DNA from: Stomorhina lunata
Taxonomy: Eukaryota > Arthropoda > Insecta > Diptera > Rhiniidae
Assembly (NCBI GenBank): GCA_933228675.1
Contig: OW121740.1
Coordinates: forward strand, 159,150,486 to 159,214,485
DNA length: 64,000 bases
Direction: 5' to 3'
A model generated the notes under the pieces. It ran no database searches. It was not told where the DNA came from and was given only the letters and a program-made list of their open reading frames with translations. Both the position numbers and the translations under genes were made by a program. Each line of letters begins with the position of its first letter. Position 1 is the stretch's first letter. This document shows, in pieces, positions 47,481-58,956 of this stretch.

Positions 47481-48880
47481 ATAGAAAAAGTTGAAAGTAC
47501 CTTTTGAAGTCTCTTGGGAAAAAAGTACCTTTTGATATCTTTTTACGAACAAAGTACAAAGTTAAGATTTTTTGAATAACAAAATGTGTTTTTAAGTTTT
47601 TTTAAGAATAACCTTCAAATTTTAAAATAATAAATAAATACTTTTTGAAAACTTGTATATATATTGGGAAGAAAGTACCTTTTGTTTTACATAGGGAACC
47701 AATATTAAGCTACAGTACACAACTTGTTTAATGTTTATTGGTCTTTATATGTATATATGGGCAAATGTTACAAACTCCAAGCCCGGGTCTTAAATGAAGA
47801 TTTAATAGATTCCAGTTGCTATAATTACTTATAATAAAATTAAAGTTAAATTTTGTGCTTATTTTAAAAAATTAAATGTGTGATTGCAAGATCAATCGCA
47901 ATAAACAATTATTCCGTTAAAAATAAAAGTAAAAAAATTGAAGTGCTTCGACTAAACAAATAATGGCTGTATTAAAAATTTACCATCTTTTGTCCCCAAC
48001 AAATTTCTGTTAAACTCATTTGCCGATTTACTTATAAATTTAATGTTAATTACACACCCAACAAGTCTTTTTTTATGAAATTCTTTTAAGACGCAATAAA
48101 TCAATGCACAATTACGAGTCCTAACAAGATAAAAATGCGGGAAACAACAAATTAAAAAGTTTAACAACTTCGTACACACACTGTACACATATGGAAACAT
48201 TTATATCAAATACATACAAACATAAAGACATAAATAATTGTGTAGAGAAAGAAAGCACCTGATTCTGGTACCTGTAAAATATTTTGTTAAATGTATCCAA
48301 TAAAAAAGAACGGAAAACATTTAAAAGCAACAGCAAAAAATAGACACATGTAGAAGGAGATGTTATTGTGGTAACACTCGTACCACCACATACAAGTGTA
48401 TAAGTGTGTAAGACATTTTCATGTACTCACACTATGACAAACAAAGATTATGTTTAGTTGTGTGAATGTGATGTTGTCTAAAGCTCTGGGAAAAAGTGTT
48501 TGTGAGAATATATCTAGTTAAAATAAAGAACTACATATTTGGGACCTCCTCAAGAAAAATACAAGATAAAAGTACCTTTGAGAAGAACAATTTTTTTGAG
48601 AAAATAGAGTTAAAACATTTTTAATTGTTAAAGCAAATTTTAAAGAACAAACAAGAAAAAGTACTATTTTGAGAATCAAAGTACCTTTGTGAAAATTTAT
48701 ATATTCTATAAAGAATAAGGTTTAAGCTATATTTAATGAATAACGAACTTTTTAAAGATCAAAGTATCTTTTTAAAGACTAAATTACCTTTGGATAAATT
48801 AGGTACTTTTAATAAACAGAGCAGTTTTATAAAATTAAAGTACCTACTCGTATTTTGAGAATGAAATATTTAGAGTATAA
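47481..48880. other. Spacer with scattered AAGTACCTTTT motifs
   Basis: AT-rich sequence in which AAGTACCTTTTGA-like words appear from 47495 onward and become denser to the right, so it grades into the 19-bp satellite. Overlapping minus-strand frames at 47952-48336 show no domain. No RNA gene recognised. Confidence 0.45.
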
Positions 48881-49880
48881 AAAACATTTTAAAATATAAA
48901 AAAACATTTAAAGTATAAAGTACTTTTTAAAGTATAAAGTATCTTTTAAAGTATAAAATATCTATTAAAGTATAAAGTAGCAATTAATGTATAAAGTACA
49001 TTTTAAAGTATAAAGTACCTTTTAAAGCATACAGTACCTTTTAAAGATCAAAAATTTTTTTTAAAGACTAAATAAAGTACCTTCTAAAGTATATAGTACA
49101 TTTTAAAGTATAAAGTAACTTTTAAAGTATAAAGTAACTTTTAAAGTATAAAGTAACTTTTAAAGTATAAAGTACCTTTTAAAGTATAAAGTACCTTTTA
49201 AAGTATAAAAGTACCTTTTAAAGCATAAAGTACCTTTTAAAGCATAAAGTACCTTTTAAAGTATAAAGTACCTTTTAAAGTATAAAGTACTCTATAAAGC
49301 ATAAAGTGCCTTATAAAGTATAAAGTACCTTATAAAGTATAAAATATCTTTTAAAGTATAAAGTACCTTTTGAAGTATAAAGTACCTGTTAAAGTATAAA
49401 GTACCTTTAAAAGTATAAAGTATCTTTTAAAGATTAAAGGACCTTTTAAAGTACAAAATACTTTTTATATATAAAGTACTTTTTAAAGTACCTTTAAAAG
49501 TTTAAAATACATTTTTATATACAAATTACTTTTTAAAGTACCTTTTAAACTATAAAGTACAATTTAAAGTACCTTTAAAAGTAAAAAGTACATTTTAAAG
49601 TTTAAAGTACCTTTTAAAGTATAAAGTACCTTTTAAAGTATAAAGTACCTTTTAAAGTATAAAGTACCTTTTTAAGTATAAAGTACCTTTTAAAGTATAA
49701 AGTACCTTTTAAAGTATAAAGTACCCTTTAAAGTATAAAGTACCTTTTAAAGTATAAAGTAACTTTTAAAGTATAAAGTAACTTTTAAAGTATAAAGTAC
49801 CTTTTAAAGTACAAAGTATCTTCTAACGTATTAAGTACTTTTTATAAAATAAAGTACCTTTTAAAATAAGTACCTTTTAT
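48881..49880 (+). repeat. 19-bp satellite, GTACCTTTTAAAG type
   Basis: Tandem units of 19 bp, TATAAAGTACCTTTTAAAG, containing GTAC and TTTAAA self-complementary cores. The best units run from about 49100 to 49800; variants include AAGTAACTTTT and AAGCATAAAG. The period is shorter than in all other arrays of the window and the base plan (no TTTTTGAAAAA) is different. Confidence 0.92.
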
Positions 49881-50970
49881 ATTTAAAAAATAACTTATTT
49901 AAGTATTAAGTTCCGTTTAAAGTATACAAATAAAGAAAAATAAAGTTCAGTTCTTTTAATTATTTTGGGAACAAAATATTAAAACTTTATTCCTATAAAA
50001 TACTTTTTTATAAACAAAAAGGTCTTTTTGAATAAAAAAGTACTTTTAAAATAAAAAAAAAATAAGGAGCATTAAGTGGAAAACATTGAGTTTTTAATGA
50101 AAGAAAAACCTTAGGTGGCATTTTTAACTAAAAAAATACCTTTTATATAAAAGTACTTTATTGATTTAAAAAACTTGTTCATAGAAGTTGAATAAAAGAA
50201 AGGAAAATTGTGACAGAATATTACGTTTTTATTTAAAAAAGTTCCTTTTCAGAACAAAAACTGTCTTTTTGATAACAATATTGCCTTTTTAATAAAAAAG
50301 TACTTTTTTTTAAATAGGAAGTACCTTTCTTCAAAGAATAAGCTCTGGTTAATAAAGATACTATTTTTAAAAAAACAGAAAAGTACCATTTGAATAAAAG
50401 AAAGGATATTTGTGACAGAATATTACGTTTTTAATTAAAAAAGTTCTTTTTGAGAACAAAAAATGTCATTTTGATGACAATCTTGCCTTTTTAATAAAAA
50501 GTACTTTTTCTTTAAATATGAAGTACCTCTCTTTTAACGATAAGCTCTGGTTTAATAAAAATACTTTTTTAAAATAAGGTACTTTCTTTGTAAAAAAAAG
50601 TACTTAAAAAAAGATTTTTTCTTAAAAAAGGTACTTCTTGTTGAAGGAAAAAGTATTTAGTGTTATAAAAAATATTTTTTTATCTCAAAAATAAAGTACT
50701 TTTTTAAAAAAAGAAAATACCTTTTGTAAAAAAGTAGCTTTTTTAAAAATTAAAGTTCCTTTTTGAAAGTACCTTACTTTAAAAAAAGAAAGTAACTTGT
50801 TTTTTTTTAATAAAATAAAATAAATATTTTTTTTGTGAAAAATGTACTTTTTCAATAAAAAAAAAATACATTTATTATCGAAAAAATAGCATCTTTTTAT
50901 TAAAAAATTTGCCTTCTAGTAGAGTTAGGTACTTTTTAAAAAAATTAAGTACTATTTGGAAAAAAAACAA
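49881..50970. repeat. Decayed flank of the GTACC satellite
   Basis: AAAGTACTTTTT and AAAGTACCTTTT words recur at irregular spacing in A- and T-rich sequence. Two longer blocks are direct repeats: GGAAAATTGTGACAGAATATTACG near 50201 and GGATATTTGTGACAGAATATTACG near 50403, each followed by GTTCCTTTT or GTTCTTTTTGAGAACAAAA, giving a duplication of about 200 bp. No coding content. Confidence 0.7.
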
Positions 50971-52555
50971 ATATGCCCCAAACCAATGAGCCCTAAAACG
51001 AGAGTATATTATTTATAAAGAGGACACAACCTGCTAAATTTTGCTACAAAACGATAGAGTCCTTAGCAAAGAAAATAAACTAAATGAAAATAAAGAGTAA
51101 ACAAATTTGATACAATAACAAAATCCCAAAATAACAAGAAAAATAACAACAACAGCAACAAGATAAAGGAAAACCAACAGCCACACACACACACTCTGAC
51201 AAAAGCCAACAAAAGGAAAATTTATACAAATAAATAAAAATATCGATCACACACGCAAAGACACAAAAACAACAACAAAAGGAATAAGAAATGGAAAAAT
51301 AAAAGAAAATTTATATAAAACAACCCGAGGAGCTTATGGAGCAAAAAGTAAAAAAGGAAAAGCCAACAATAACAAAAGCCCCAAAAAAAAATAAATAAAT
51401 AAACGTAGTAGAATACAACAAAACGAGTGTATAGTAATAATTGTGCTGCAGCTGTTTTAATTATTTATATGTAAGACAATCAAATAAACTCAAGTCGGTT
51501 CCGTTTAGTTCAGTTGTAGTAGTACTTAGTATCTGCTGTTTTTCCTGCTCCTCCCGCTCTCTCTTTCACGCTCTTAGTCGAAAGTGATTAGTTATTAGAC
51601 AATAAATGTATTTGGTTGGGATTGAAAAGTAACTGTTGTAAAGGAATCTAAATATCCTTGCCATATGTTTTGCACACAAACACACACACTCACGCACACA
51701 TGAAAAGCTACAAACACACTTTAACACTTGTATTTATTGTTAATAGAAAATTTCAAAGGAATAAAAATTAAATTGTTATAAATATTACATGAGCCCTAAA
51801 ATAGGCTACACTTTTTCTTTCTTTTTTTATATACACATAAATAAATAAATAATTTGTAAAAGGTTTTTGTTGTAGTTGTTTTAAACAATTTTTTTTTTGT
51901 TTTTTCTGCTTATCTCATGTGTTTATTTATTATTATTATTTTTTTTTTTTTTAAAAATTTACTTTTAATATTTTTTCAAAACACCCGAAAAAATTCTTAA
52001 ATTCTTTTCTTTTATTTTATTTCAATAATTTTCCTTCTTTTTTTTTTTTCTTTCAATTCAAAATTTTTTTCTTCACTTGTTTTTTCTATTCTTAAAAATT
52101 CTTCCGTTTAACCATTTACACGAACTGACCGCTACGAGAGAAAACTCACGTTAGAATAACACCCGGGATAGAATTTTGATTTTTTCGGTAGATTTTTCTT
52201 GAGATTCTTTTTTTAGGTCTCCTCTTTTTGAAAATTTGTTAATAACGGAGAAGACAGGCACTAGTAGTACAACAAACAAACGACAGCGCTCACCTCAATC
52301 ACAACTTACTTACAAACACTTGCACAAACCAATTTAATATTTACGTTACAGAAAAGCTTTAATCTGGTATAACAGTTTGTGATTTTCATCTTAATAGCAC
52401 TCTCTATCTCTCCCTTTGATTTTATATAAAAAGCTTTTTGTTTCGACCACCGGCCGGAACTTTTATCGTGATTTAAAAGACTTTGACTTAACGGGCAAGA
52501 ATTACTTCTAGTTTTATAATAACCATCACATGAAAAATCCCTCATGACTTAAATT
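50971..52555. other. Unique spacer with leader-like and initiator-like sequence
   Basis: The left part (51080-51420) is rich in AACAACAACAGCAACAAG and ACACACAC words like a fly 5' leader on the plus strand. On the minus strand an initiator-like GCGGTCAGTTCG lies at 52119-52131 with A-rich sequence downstream. A CTCCCGCTCTCTCTTTCACG stretch lies near 51551. These features hint at promoters but no coding exon, TATA box or convincing donor ties them together. The minus-strand frame at 52306-52545 has no recognised domain. Confidence 0.3.
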
Positions 52556-52960
52556 ATTCAGGGGGTCAGTTATAAAAAGGTACTAATTTTTCCCCTAATT
52601 TGAGGGAAATTTTAAAAATAAAGCGCGCAACTTTGTTTAAATTTTGTTTATAGCGAGACACTGTGCAATTAGAAATTTTAATTTGTACGAAATTTAAACA
52701 ATTCATCTCTAGTTATGAAATATACCAAATTATATGAAGGGAAAAAGCCCAATCAAATGATACCTTGAAGTCCATTTTTCGAATCCATTAAAAAGCTCTG
52801 CAGTTGGCCAATATTTATGGACATATTGTGAAGATGTCCACAGATATAGTTTCCTGCTGCGCGCCTTGGTTGGGCAAATGCAGAGAAGATTATGAACATA
52901 TGGGCAAATCCGAAAAGTATTAAACCAAGGACAAAATTTTAAAACTGCCAAAAACACGTA
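52556..52960. repeat. Diverged repeat, left copy
   Basis: Matches 54585-54920 over its length, sharing GTCAGTTATAAAAAGGTA, GCGAGACACTGT and AAAAAGCTCTGCAGTT. The copies look roughly three-quarters identical. On the minus strand the left copy has a 75-codon frame (52730-52957) and the right copy keeps a similar frame with stops (shared ICPT, QY, TAELF, KW), which suggests a once-coding mobile element. The family is not recognised. CACAGTGTCTCGCTATAAAC on the minus strand could be a Tc1-type end. Confidence 0.5.
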
Positions 52961-53442
52961 TTTGTATTTACGAAAAAATTTACCATATATTGATCCTTTT
53001 GAATATAAAATGGATACAATTTTCGATTGCTCTCTTCGTGAATAGCAGGTCTCGAATTTTTACAAATTTTTTTAAAATTCATAAAAATCGCAAAAGCAGA
53101 CATTTAGGTAACAAGTTTCAGTAGGGGCTCCAAGTTTGCTAAGTTTTATAGAATTAGTTGTAAAAAAAATCATCAAAATTAATTGGAGTGATAAAAATAA
53201 CGTCAAGTAAAAAGGGCTCACAGTGTGTAGCGTCCGTCACAGAAATAAAGGTTTTTTAATTTGCCTAGTGCAATTTTCTTTTTTCTCCAATTGGTTCGTA
53301 AAGAGAACTTATAGTATGCTTTACATTTGGCTAAAAATATATAGATGTTAATATAGCATTTTACAGAGTAATATATATTGGAAAGTGTATAGCGTCCGTC
53401 ACAGTATATATTTATATTTTTTACAAAATGTTATTTATTAAA
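52961..53442. other. Spacer with TAGCGTCCGTCACAG motifs
   Basis: Two direct copies of AGCGTCCGTCACAG lie at 53229 and 53391, 162 bp apart; the first is preceded by CACAGTGTGT. Paired direct repeats about 165 bp apart inside a terminal region are a known feature of IR/DR-type Tc1 elements, but no matching inverted end was found, so this is only a hint. Confidence 0.35.
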
Positions 53443-54430
53443 TACAAAATTTACGAACACATATCTGTTTTATTCATAAAGCAATAACACTGTCTATATC
53501 CACAGATTAAATTTAAGGTATTATCTGTTAAAAAAAGACATACAGTGGGGCAAATTTTATGCTTTTGAAAAAAAATTATTTTTGGGACACTCTAACATCT
53601 ATCCTCAGCCTTCTTGGGACGAAAAATAAGATATCAAAAGTGTAAAACTTTAAATAAATATATGTGTAGCCGTTTCTCGGAATATTAAATTGTGCCTAAA
53701 AATCGCGAACATGAAGGTGAAGGAGCGGTTTTGTAATCCTCTGATTTTCTCTATCTTCAATGTAGTTACAATTTTTTTAATACTATGACCGTTTTGATGA
53801 AAATTACAGAAATACGTCTTGAAAAATAGTCACTTCCATATTTTGTAGCGTCCGTCACAGCACTTTAAAAGCGAATATCTTTTTTTCTCCAAAGCAAGTT
53901 TGTAAATAAACAAATGCCATTCGAGAGCACAATCGATACAAAATTTACGAACACATATCTGTTTTATTCATAAAGCAATAACACTGTCTATATCCACAGA
54001 TTAAATTTAAGGTATTATCTGTTAAAAAAAGACATACAGTGGGGCAAATTTTATGCTTTTGAAAAAAAATTATTTTTGGGACACTCTAACATCTATCCTC
54101 AGCCTTCTTGGGACGAAAAATAAGATATCAAAAGTGTAAAACTTTAAATAAATATATGTGTAGCCGTTTCTCGGAATATTAAATTGTGCCTAAAAATCGC
54201 GAACATGAAGGTGAAGGAGCGGTTTTGTAATCCTCTGATTTTCTCTATCTTCAATGTAGTTACAATTTTTTTAATACTATGACCGTTTTGATGAAAATTA
54301 CAGAAATACGTCTTGAAAAATAGTCACTTCCATATTTTGTAGCGTCCGTCACAGCACTTTAAAAGCGAATATCTTTTTTTCTCCAAAGCAAGTTTGTAAA
54401 TAAACAAATGCCATTCGAGAGCACAATCGA
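53443..54430 (+). repeat. 494-bp tandem duplication
   Basis: Positions 53443-53936 are repeated head to tail at 53937-54430. I compared the two copies by eye and saw no difference. Each copy contains AGCGTCCGTCACAG (53847 and 54341) and ACAGTGGGGCAAATTTTATG (53540 and 54034). The shared junction is TACAAAATTTACG. The unit includes no intact gene. Such identity implies either a very recent duplication or an assembly error. Confidence 0.85.
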
Positions 54431-54584
54431 TGGCCTAATATTCTCCGAAATCTGTGCAAAGATATCTCGTATAAAACGACAATGGGATTCATTTAAGTAC
54501 AACAAAATCCGTACAAATGTATCCTCCGTCACGCAGGATTTGCCCATGTTTTAACTAGCATGAATTACACATGACTCAGTTTAT
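54431..54584 (-). other. Short minus-strand frame, possible transposase N-terminus remnant
   Basis: A minus-strand frame from 54547 into the duplicated unit (end 54359) starts MGKSCVTEDTFVRILLYLNE. The spacing of charged and hydrophobic residues faintly resembles the helix-turn-helix start of Tc1-like transposases, and Tc1-like end motifs lie nearby. It runs only 62 codons and nothing downstream continues it. It may well be chance. Confidence 0.25.
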
Positions 54585-54920
54585 CTAGGTCAGTTATAAA
54601 AAGGTAATTATTTTTCCCCATTTGTGGAGGATATTTGAAAAAATATGGAGCGAAACTTTGGCTTAATTTTGTTTGTAGCGAGACACTGTACAATTAAAAA
54701 TTCAAATTTGTTAGAAATTTGAGCAGTTTATTCCTATTTATGAAAAATAAAAAATTTTAAAAAGGGAAACCCCAGATGAAAGGGTTCCTTACAACTCCAT
54801 TTTCCCAATCCATCAAAAAGCTCTGCAGTTATCCAACAGGCATATTGTTAAGATCTCCACAGATTTAATCTCATGATGTGCATCAAGGTAGGGCAAATGT
54901 AGAGAAGATGATATTTCTTG
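54585..54920. repeat. Diverged repeat, right copy
   Basis: Partner of 52556-52960 at a distance of about 2.03 kb, in the same orientation, with shared GGTCAGTTATAAAAAGGTA, GCGAGACACTGTACAATTA and AAAAAGCTCTGCAGTT. The minus-strand reading frame has at least one stop. The two copies flank the 494-bp tandem duplication, like remnants of long terminal repeats or of two separate insertions of one family. Confidence 0.5.
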
Positions 54921-56860
54921 GCTAATGACAGAAAAAAGTGCGAACGACAGGTCCCAATTCGTCGATCCATATCACTAGCTTCCCCCGGTAAACATCCGTT
55001 AAAAAAGGGCTAAAGTTTTAATCTCTCCCTATATCCAAGACGTAGAGCAGAGGTTTTATAAACTTCTTCGCATCATCTTCCTGCGCATTACAAACGAGTT
55101 TTTAAGAGACTACACAATTTCATTGTTTCCCAGCTAAACCTTTCGAAGAGGTCTTATGTTTTTGTCTCCCACTAAACGACAAGATGTAGAGAATAGGTTT
55201 TATGAACTTCTTCTTTATGAACTCCTTCACATTCTCTGTCATTAAAAACGTATAATGACGGACACAAGTAATTATATATCGGATCATGATAGTGGTAGAT
55301 ATATATGCGAGCGTTTGTTATCTAAACGATCTAGAAGGTATATAGTCTGAATGGTCTTAACTTTGTAAGCCCAGACTTATCTTGTTTATCCTTCATCTCA
55401 ACTGTGGTCACTCGGCTTTTGACCTTAACAGGTTGTAAATATAGGCCATTTAAGTAAGTAAATAAGATAGTGGCAGACATACATATGTGCGAGCGTTTGA
55501 TATCTAAACGGTCTGGAAGGAATATAGTATGAGACCATGAAACATCTTTTCCTTACAAAGCTCTTTAAATTGCAATGTTCTACTCATCCAAGTTCTTCTA
55601 AAAAGAATACCGCATTAGTATTTTCTGCTTATACCCTTTCCTAGTCTCTTTTATAAACCTTTACAAAAGCCCTTGGATTAGATGAGATCCGGTTAAATTC
55701 GGCATTAATTACTGATAAGCTTCTCTTTAATCGTGTATCATTAAATGGACGAACTTTTCGGTAGTCAGCTGAAAAGTTAGGATTTCATGAGGCTGCAGAT
55801 TATGAATTCCAAGTCCTTGGGATTTACGGAATTCATTCGTGTATCCTACGTCTATATATTACCCATGTCAACAAAATCATCTTCTACCTATACCTCACCC
55901 ACATATCTCAGAGCTGCACTATAGTAATCAACAGATCGTTTGTCTTCAAAGATAATGAAACCAGAATTCATTGTGATAGATGAGAGGTGTAGCCTGCATC
56001 TTCATGTTAACTTGAGAATACGAAGACATTGTGTTTTCAATACTAATCATACACTTCTTTCATTAAATGGTGCTGCTACTCCTGTGTTGGAGATCGCTAT
56101 TAACAGGCTCTGTAGATATCTCTGGGTGAACGCTATATATTGTCACAACATCGGGTGTGTTTCACTGATTAAAGATTGATGTTTTGAAGAAATTAGTAAA
56201 TCGATAGCGTGTAAGAAAAAGCAAAAGTTTGTATTGGTGGCAGTAGGCAATCCAAATCCGTTAACTTAATTTGGGGTGTGCTTGTTCTATAGTTACAACG
56301 AAAATATATGTTCCGAAGAAATTAGGAAACTTTCCCATTTCCAGTGCTTCGACACATAGACAATCCAACCCTTTTAAGTCACAAGATCATTGTCACAATA
56401 TGGGGAGTGTTTCATTTTATCGTCGTTACTTAAAAGAGTTATGGTTATAAGAGATAGCTTTAAAGCTTTTCGAACGCGTGCAAGATATTAGCGAATGTTC
56501 TTATCGTTGACATAAGGCAATTCATCCATATTAACTAAACGGAACCTATCTGCGATAAGGGCTGGGCTTCACTGTTCTTTCTTTACTACTATACAAAGAC
56601 TTGTTTTCTGAAGAAATTGAAGAACCTAACCTTCTAGCATAGCATGAGAAGCGATAATTCAGTCGTATGTGGAGTAAAATTTCAAAATAGTAATCGCAAG
56701 ACTCAAATCAACGTTAAAAAGTTCATGTCGAATATTGATAATGTCCTTCCTTAAAACTTATTTTCCTAGTTCCATAACAATACGCTGCATGAGTAGTTAT
56801 CATTCCCAATGTGTTGGTCCAAGAAAAACTTAAGGATATAGAAAAATCCTCGTTCATATC
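54921..56860. other. Less AT-rich region of diverged repeats, no intact gene
   Basis: Base composition is markedly less AT-rich than in the rest of the window. It contains diverged direct repeats: GTAGAGCAGAGGTTTTATAA near 55042 against GTAGAGAATAGGTTTTATGA near 55186, and GCGAGCGTTTGTTATCTAAAC near 55307 against GCGAGCGTTTGATATCTAAAC near 55490. Words like GAAGAAATTAGGAAAC recur near 56180, 56317 and 56605. The open frame at 55940-56179 (79 codons) has no recognised domain. Probably old mobile-element DNA. Confidence 0.45.
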
Positions 56861-56867
56861 TTGAAAT

Positions 56868-57480
56868 TCTATTCATTAAAAAAGCTCAGCAAAAACAACC
56901 TCCGTGGAGTTGATGATTTCCTCGCATGAGCTGAATTTTTAATTGATGAGTCTTCTGAGGTTTGGAAAGAGATAATAGTCCAAGGGAGCCACGTCGGACG
57001 AATACGGTGCATGCGACAGCAATTAGAGGCGTAAGTTATTGATTTTAGCAGTAGTTGCGATTTTCTTGTAAGCCGACTTATGGTTTTATGCAAAAACAAA
57101 ATTTGTTGTATTTCAGCGATTTCAATCTTCAACCGCTCCAATTATACACAGTAATACTCGCTGTTGATGGTTTTTCCTTTTTGGAGGTATTCCACTAAGA
57201 CGCCACAACCTTTTCGACCGATTGAGCCTCCCTCGGCCGCTTCAAAGCACTCATGCCGGCTTTAGTCCATTGCCGGGCACTCATTCTGTTCTCTGGCGTG
57301 TGAAAGTGGATCCAGATTTTATCAACAGCTACCAATCGAAGCCAAAAGTTCGCCCGATTCCACGCCAACAAGTGCAAACACTATTTCGACGTGCTCTCGC
57401 TTTGTTTTTGGGCAGGAGTGAGCATGGGCGGCACCCAACGGCAGGATAACTTTTTAATATGAAGAATATTGCAGCGCATT
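56868..57480 (-). pseudogene. mariner transposase pseudogene
   Basis: Mariner transposases cut and paste their own DNA using a DD34D catalytic triad. Reading the minus strand from 57480, the frames show KLSCRWVPPMLTPAQKQ, then VAVDKIWIHFHTPEN with the first catalytic Asp, then ARQWTKAG, EYLQKGKTINSEYY, and finally HAPYSSDVAPLDYYLFPNLR with the third Asp. All are in the order expected of the family. The frame is broken: a stop follows the MLTPAQKQ segment, several codons are missing between VVAS (stop near 57195) and VEYL, another stop follows SEYYCV, and the block that should hold the second catalytic Asp (DNAP...H) is deleted. The N-terminal DNA-binding domain and both inverted repeats were not found. 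It resembles the irritans-type mariners, judged from memory of the family. Confidence 0.88.
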
Positions 57481-57944
57481 CTGGTCAAGTAGTTTACCTT
57501 TCACTTCTAGTACATCGATAAAACGGGCACCTAATGGCAAATGGTGGAATAATATTACATGCACTGCTGCGGAATGACCTCGAATTTGATCGTGGACTTG
57601 AAAATTACAATTTGTTTTCAATTTTGGAAGAAAATAAGAAAAGTTATTTTCTAGCCCTGAGACGAACTCCTGCATGTCGCTTAGAAAAAACTTAGAATAT
57701 TGCTTTGGAAACCAAAATTTTTTGTATTTTGAGTAATTTCGATCGCATTCGATATCGATCGAAATCTTAGATATTTTCAAAACATTTGTATAGCATACTT
57801 TAAGGATAATCAAAATTATTTAAAAGATGCTCAGTTTACTTTATTTTTTTGTAGTTATTTGCCAATAGTAAAAGTGTTTTAATTGATACTACTTTATACT
57901 TTAATACTACACAATATTTGCTTAAAAGTCTGAGTTGTCGATCG
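57481..57944. other. Spacer between mariner and RTE remnants
   Basis: AT-rich. Contains two self-complementary ATCGATATCGAT-like words (57740-57765 and 57937-57950). The 119-codon minus-strand frame at 57454-57813 has no mariner similarity beyond its far end and no domain I recognise. Confidence 0.4.
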
Positions 57945-58430
57945 ATATCGAATACTGTAATTTGGCCCCAGGTGTTGGAATATGCCGATAACGTATGTCT
58001 TCTAAGCCAAAGCTCAGGCCACCTTCAAGAAAATACTAACTTTATTACTGTTGAATCTCGGGCAGCTGGGCTGGAAATCAATGGAAAGATTATGCCTGGA
58101 GTCCATGCCACAAACCCGTTGCCGCATATCAATGTGGACATCGAGGTTGGTCCTTTAAATATCTGGGAATCTGGGTGTCTACAAGAAGTGGCGAAGACAT
58201 TGAATCGCGTTATAATAAGGCAAATTCGGCATTCACCGAACTAAGAAAAAAAAAACATCAACAACAACTAAGTGACGAATATAAAACACTAATTTAAAGT
58301 CCATTCTGTTTTACAGTTGCGAAACTTAGAAACGCACAAATGCCATCGATATGCGCCTGCAAATCTTTGCAAACAAGGGCTTACAGCAAATCCTTAATAT
58401 ATGGTTGCCGAATCGCATAAAAAAAGAAGA
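57945..58430 (+). pseudogene. RTE-type reverse transcriptase pseudogene (ORF2 part)
   Basis: This is the palm and thumb end of a non-LTR reverse transcriptase, the enzyme that copies element RNA into the genome. The frame shows LEYADNVCLLS, in which the second Asp of the catalytic YADD box has become Asn, then AAGLEING, the usual GLxIN motif. A frameshift follows, and the next frame gives KYLGIWVSTRSGEDIESRYN and KANSAFTEL, matching the YLGxxV...DIxxRxxKAxxAF block. Further on LQIFANKGLQQILNIWLPN matches the LQxFxNxxLRxILxIWxPN block. Stops and frameshifts make it dead. The fingers and endonuclease domains are absent. Assignment to the RTE group rests on this block order. Confidence 0.85.
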
Positions 58431-58431
58431 T

Positions 58432-58956
58432 CTTCTTCTGTAATCCTATGCTCCCAGTGGCGCATAGGGCCTCAACTATTCTTTTATATCGGATTCTATT
58501 GCGAGATGTTAGGAATACGTCATTCCAGCTGCTTGCAATTCCTCATTAATTGACCTTCTCCACGTTCTAGCAAGTCCACCAACATGACGGCCTCTTCCTT
58601 GTAGATTTCAACGAAGAGCTTGTCTGCCAAAGTTGATATTTGGCCTTTGAAGTGTGTGGCCTATCCACCGCTATTTCTACTAAACAAAACCCTGCTTCTA
58701 TAGATGTATGTCAGCAGAAATAGCGGTGAATAGGCAACACACTTCGAAGGCCAAATATAAACTTTGGCAGACAAGCTCTTCGTTGGAATCTACAGGGAAG
58801 AGGCCGTCATATTGGTGAACCTGCTAGAACGTGGAGAAGGTCAATTAATGCGGAATTGCAAGCAGCTGGAATATATACTTTTGCCTAAAATCTCGCAATA
58901 GAGTCCGATATAAAAGAATTGTTAAGACCCTATGCTCCACTGGAAGAAGAATGGAT
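58432..58956. repeat. Inverted duplication of the RTE 3' end
   Basis: The arm at about 58432-58680 is the reverse complement of about 58711-58956, with a 30-bp centre. Both arms encode the terminal ORF2 block: in the right arm, plus strand, ALRWNLQGRGRHIGEPART followed by WRRSINAELQAAG; in the left arm, minus strand, the same block with GRHVGGLART. The arms differ by scattered substitutions, so the inversion is not brand new. The unit is also related to 38985-39165. Confidence 0.85.

Noticed and set aside
57454..57813. 119-codon minus-strand frame upstream of the mariner remnant
   Set aside because: Only its last residues overlap mariner sequence, in a different frame; the rest has AT-driven composition and no domain.
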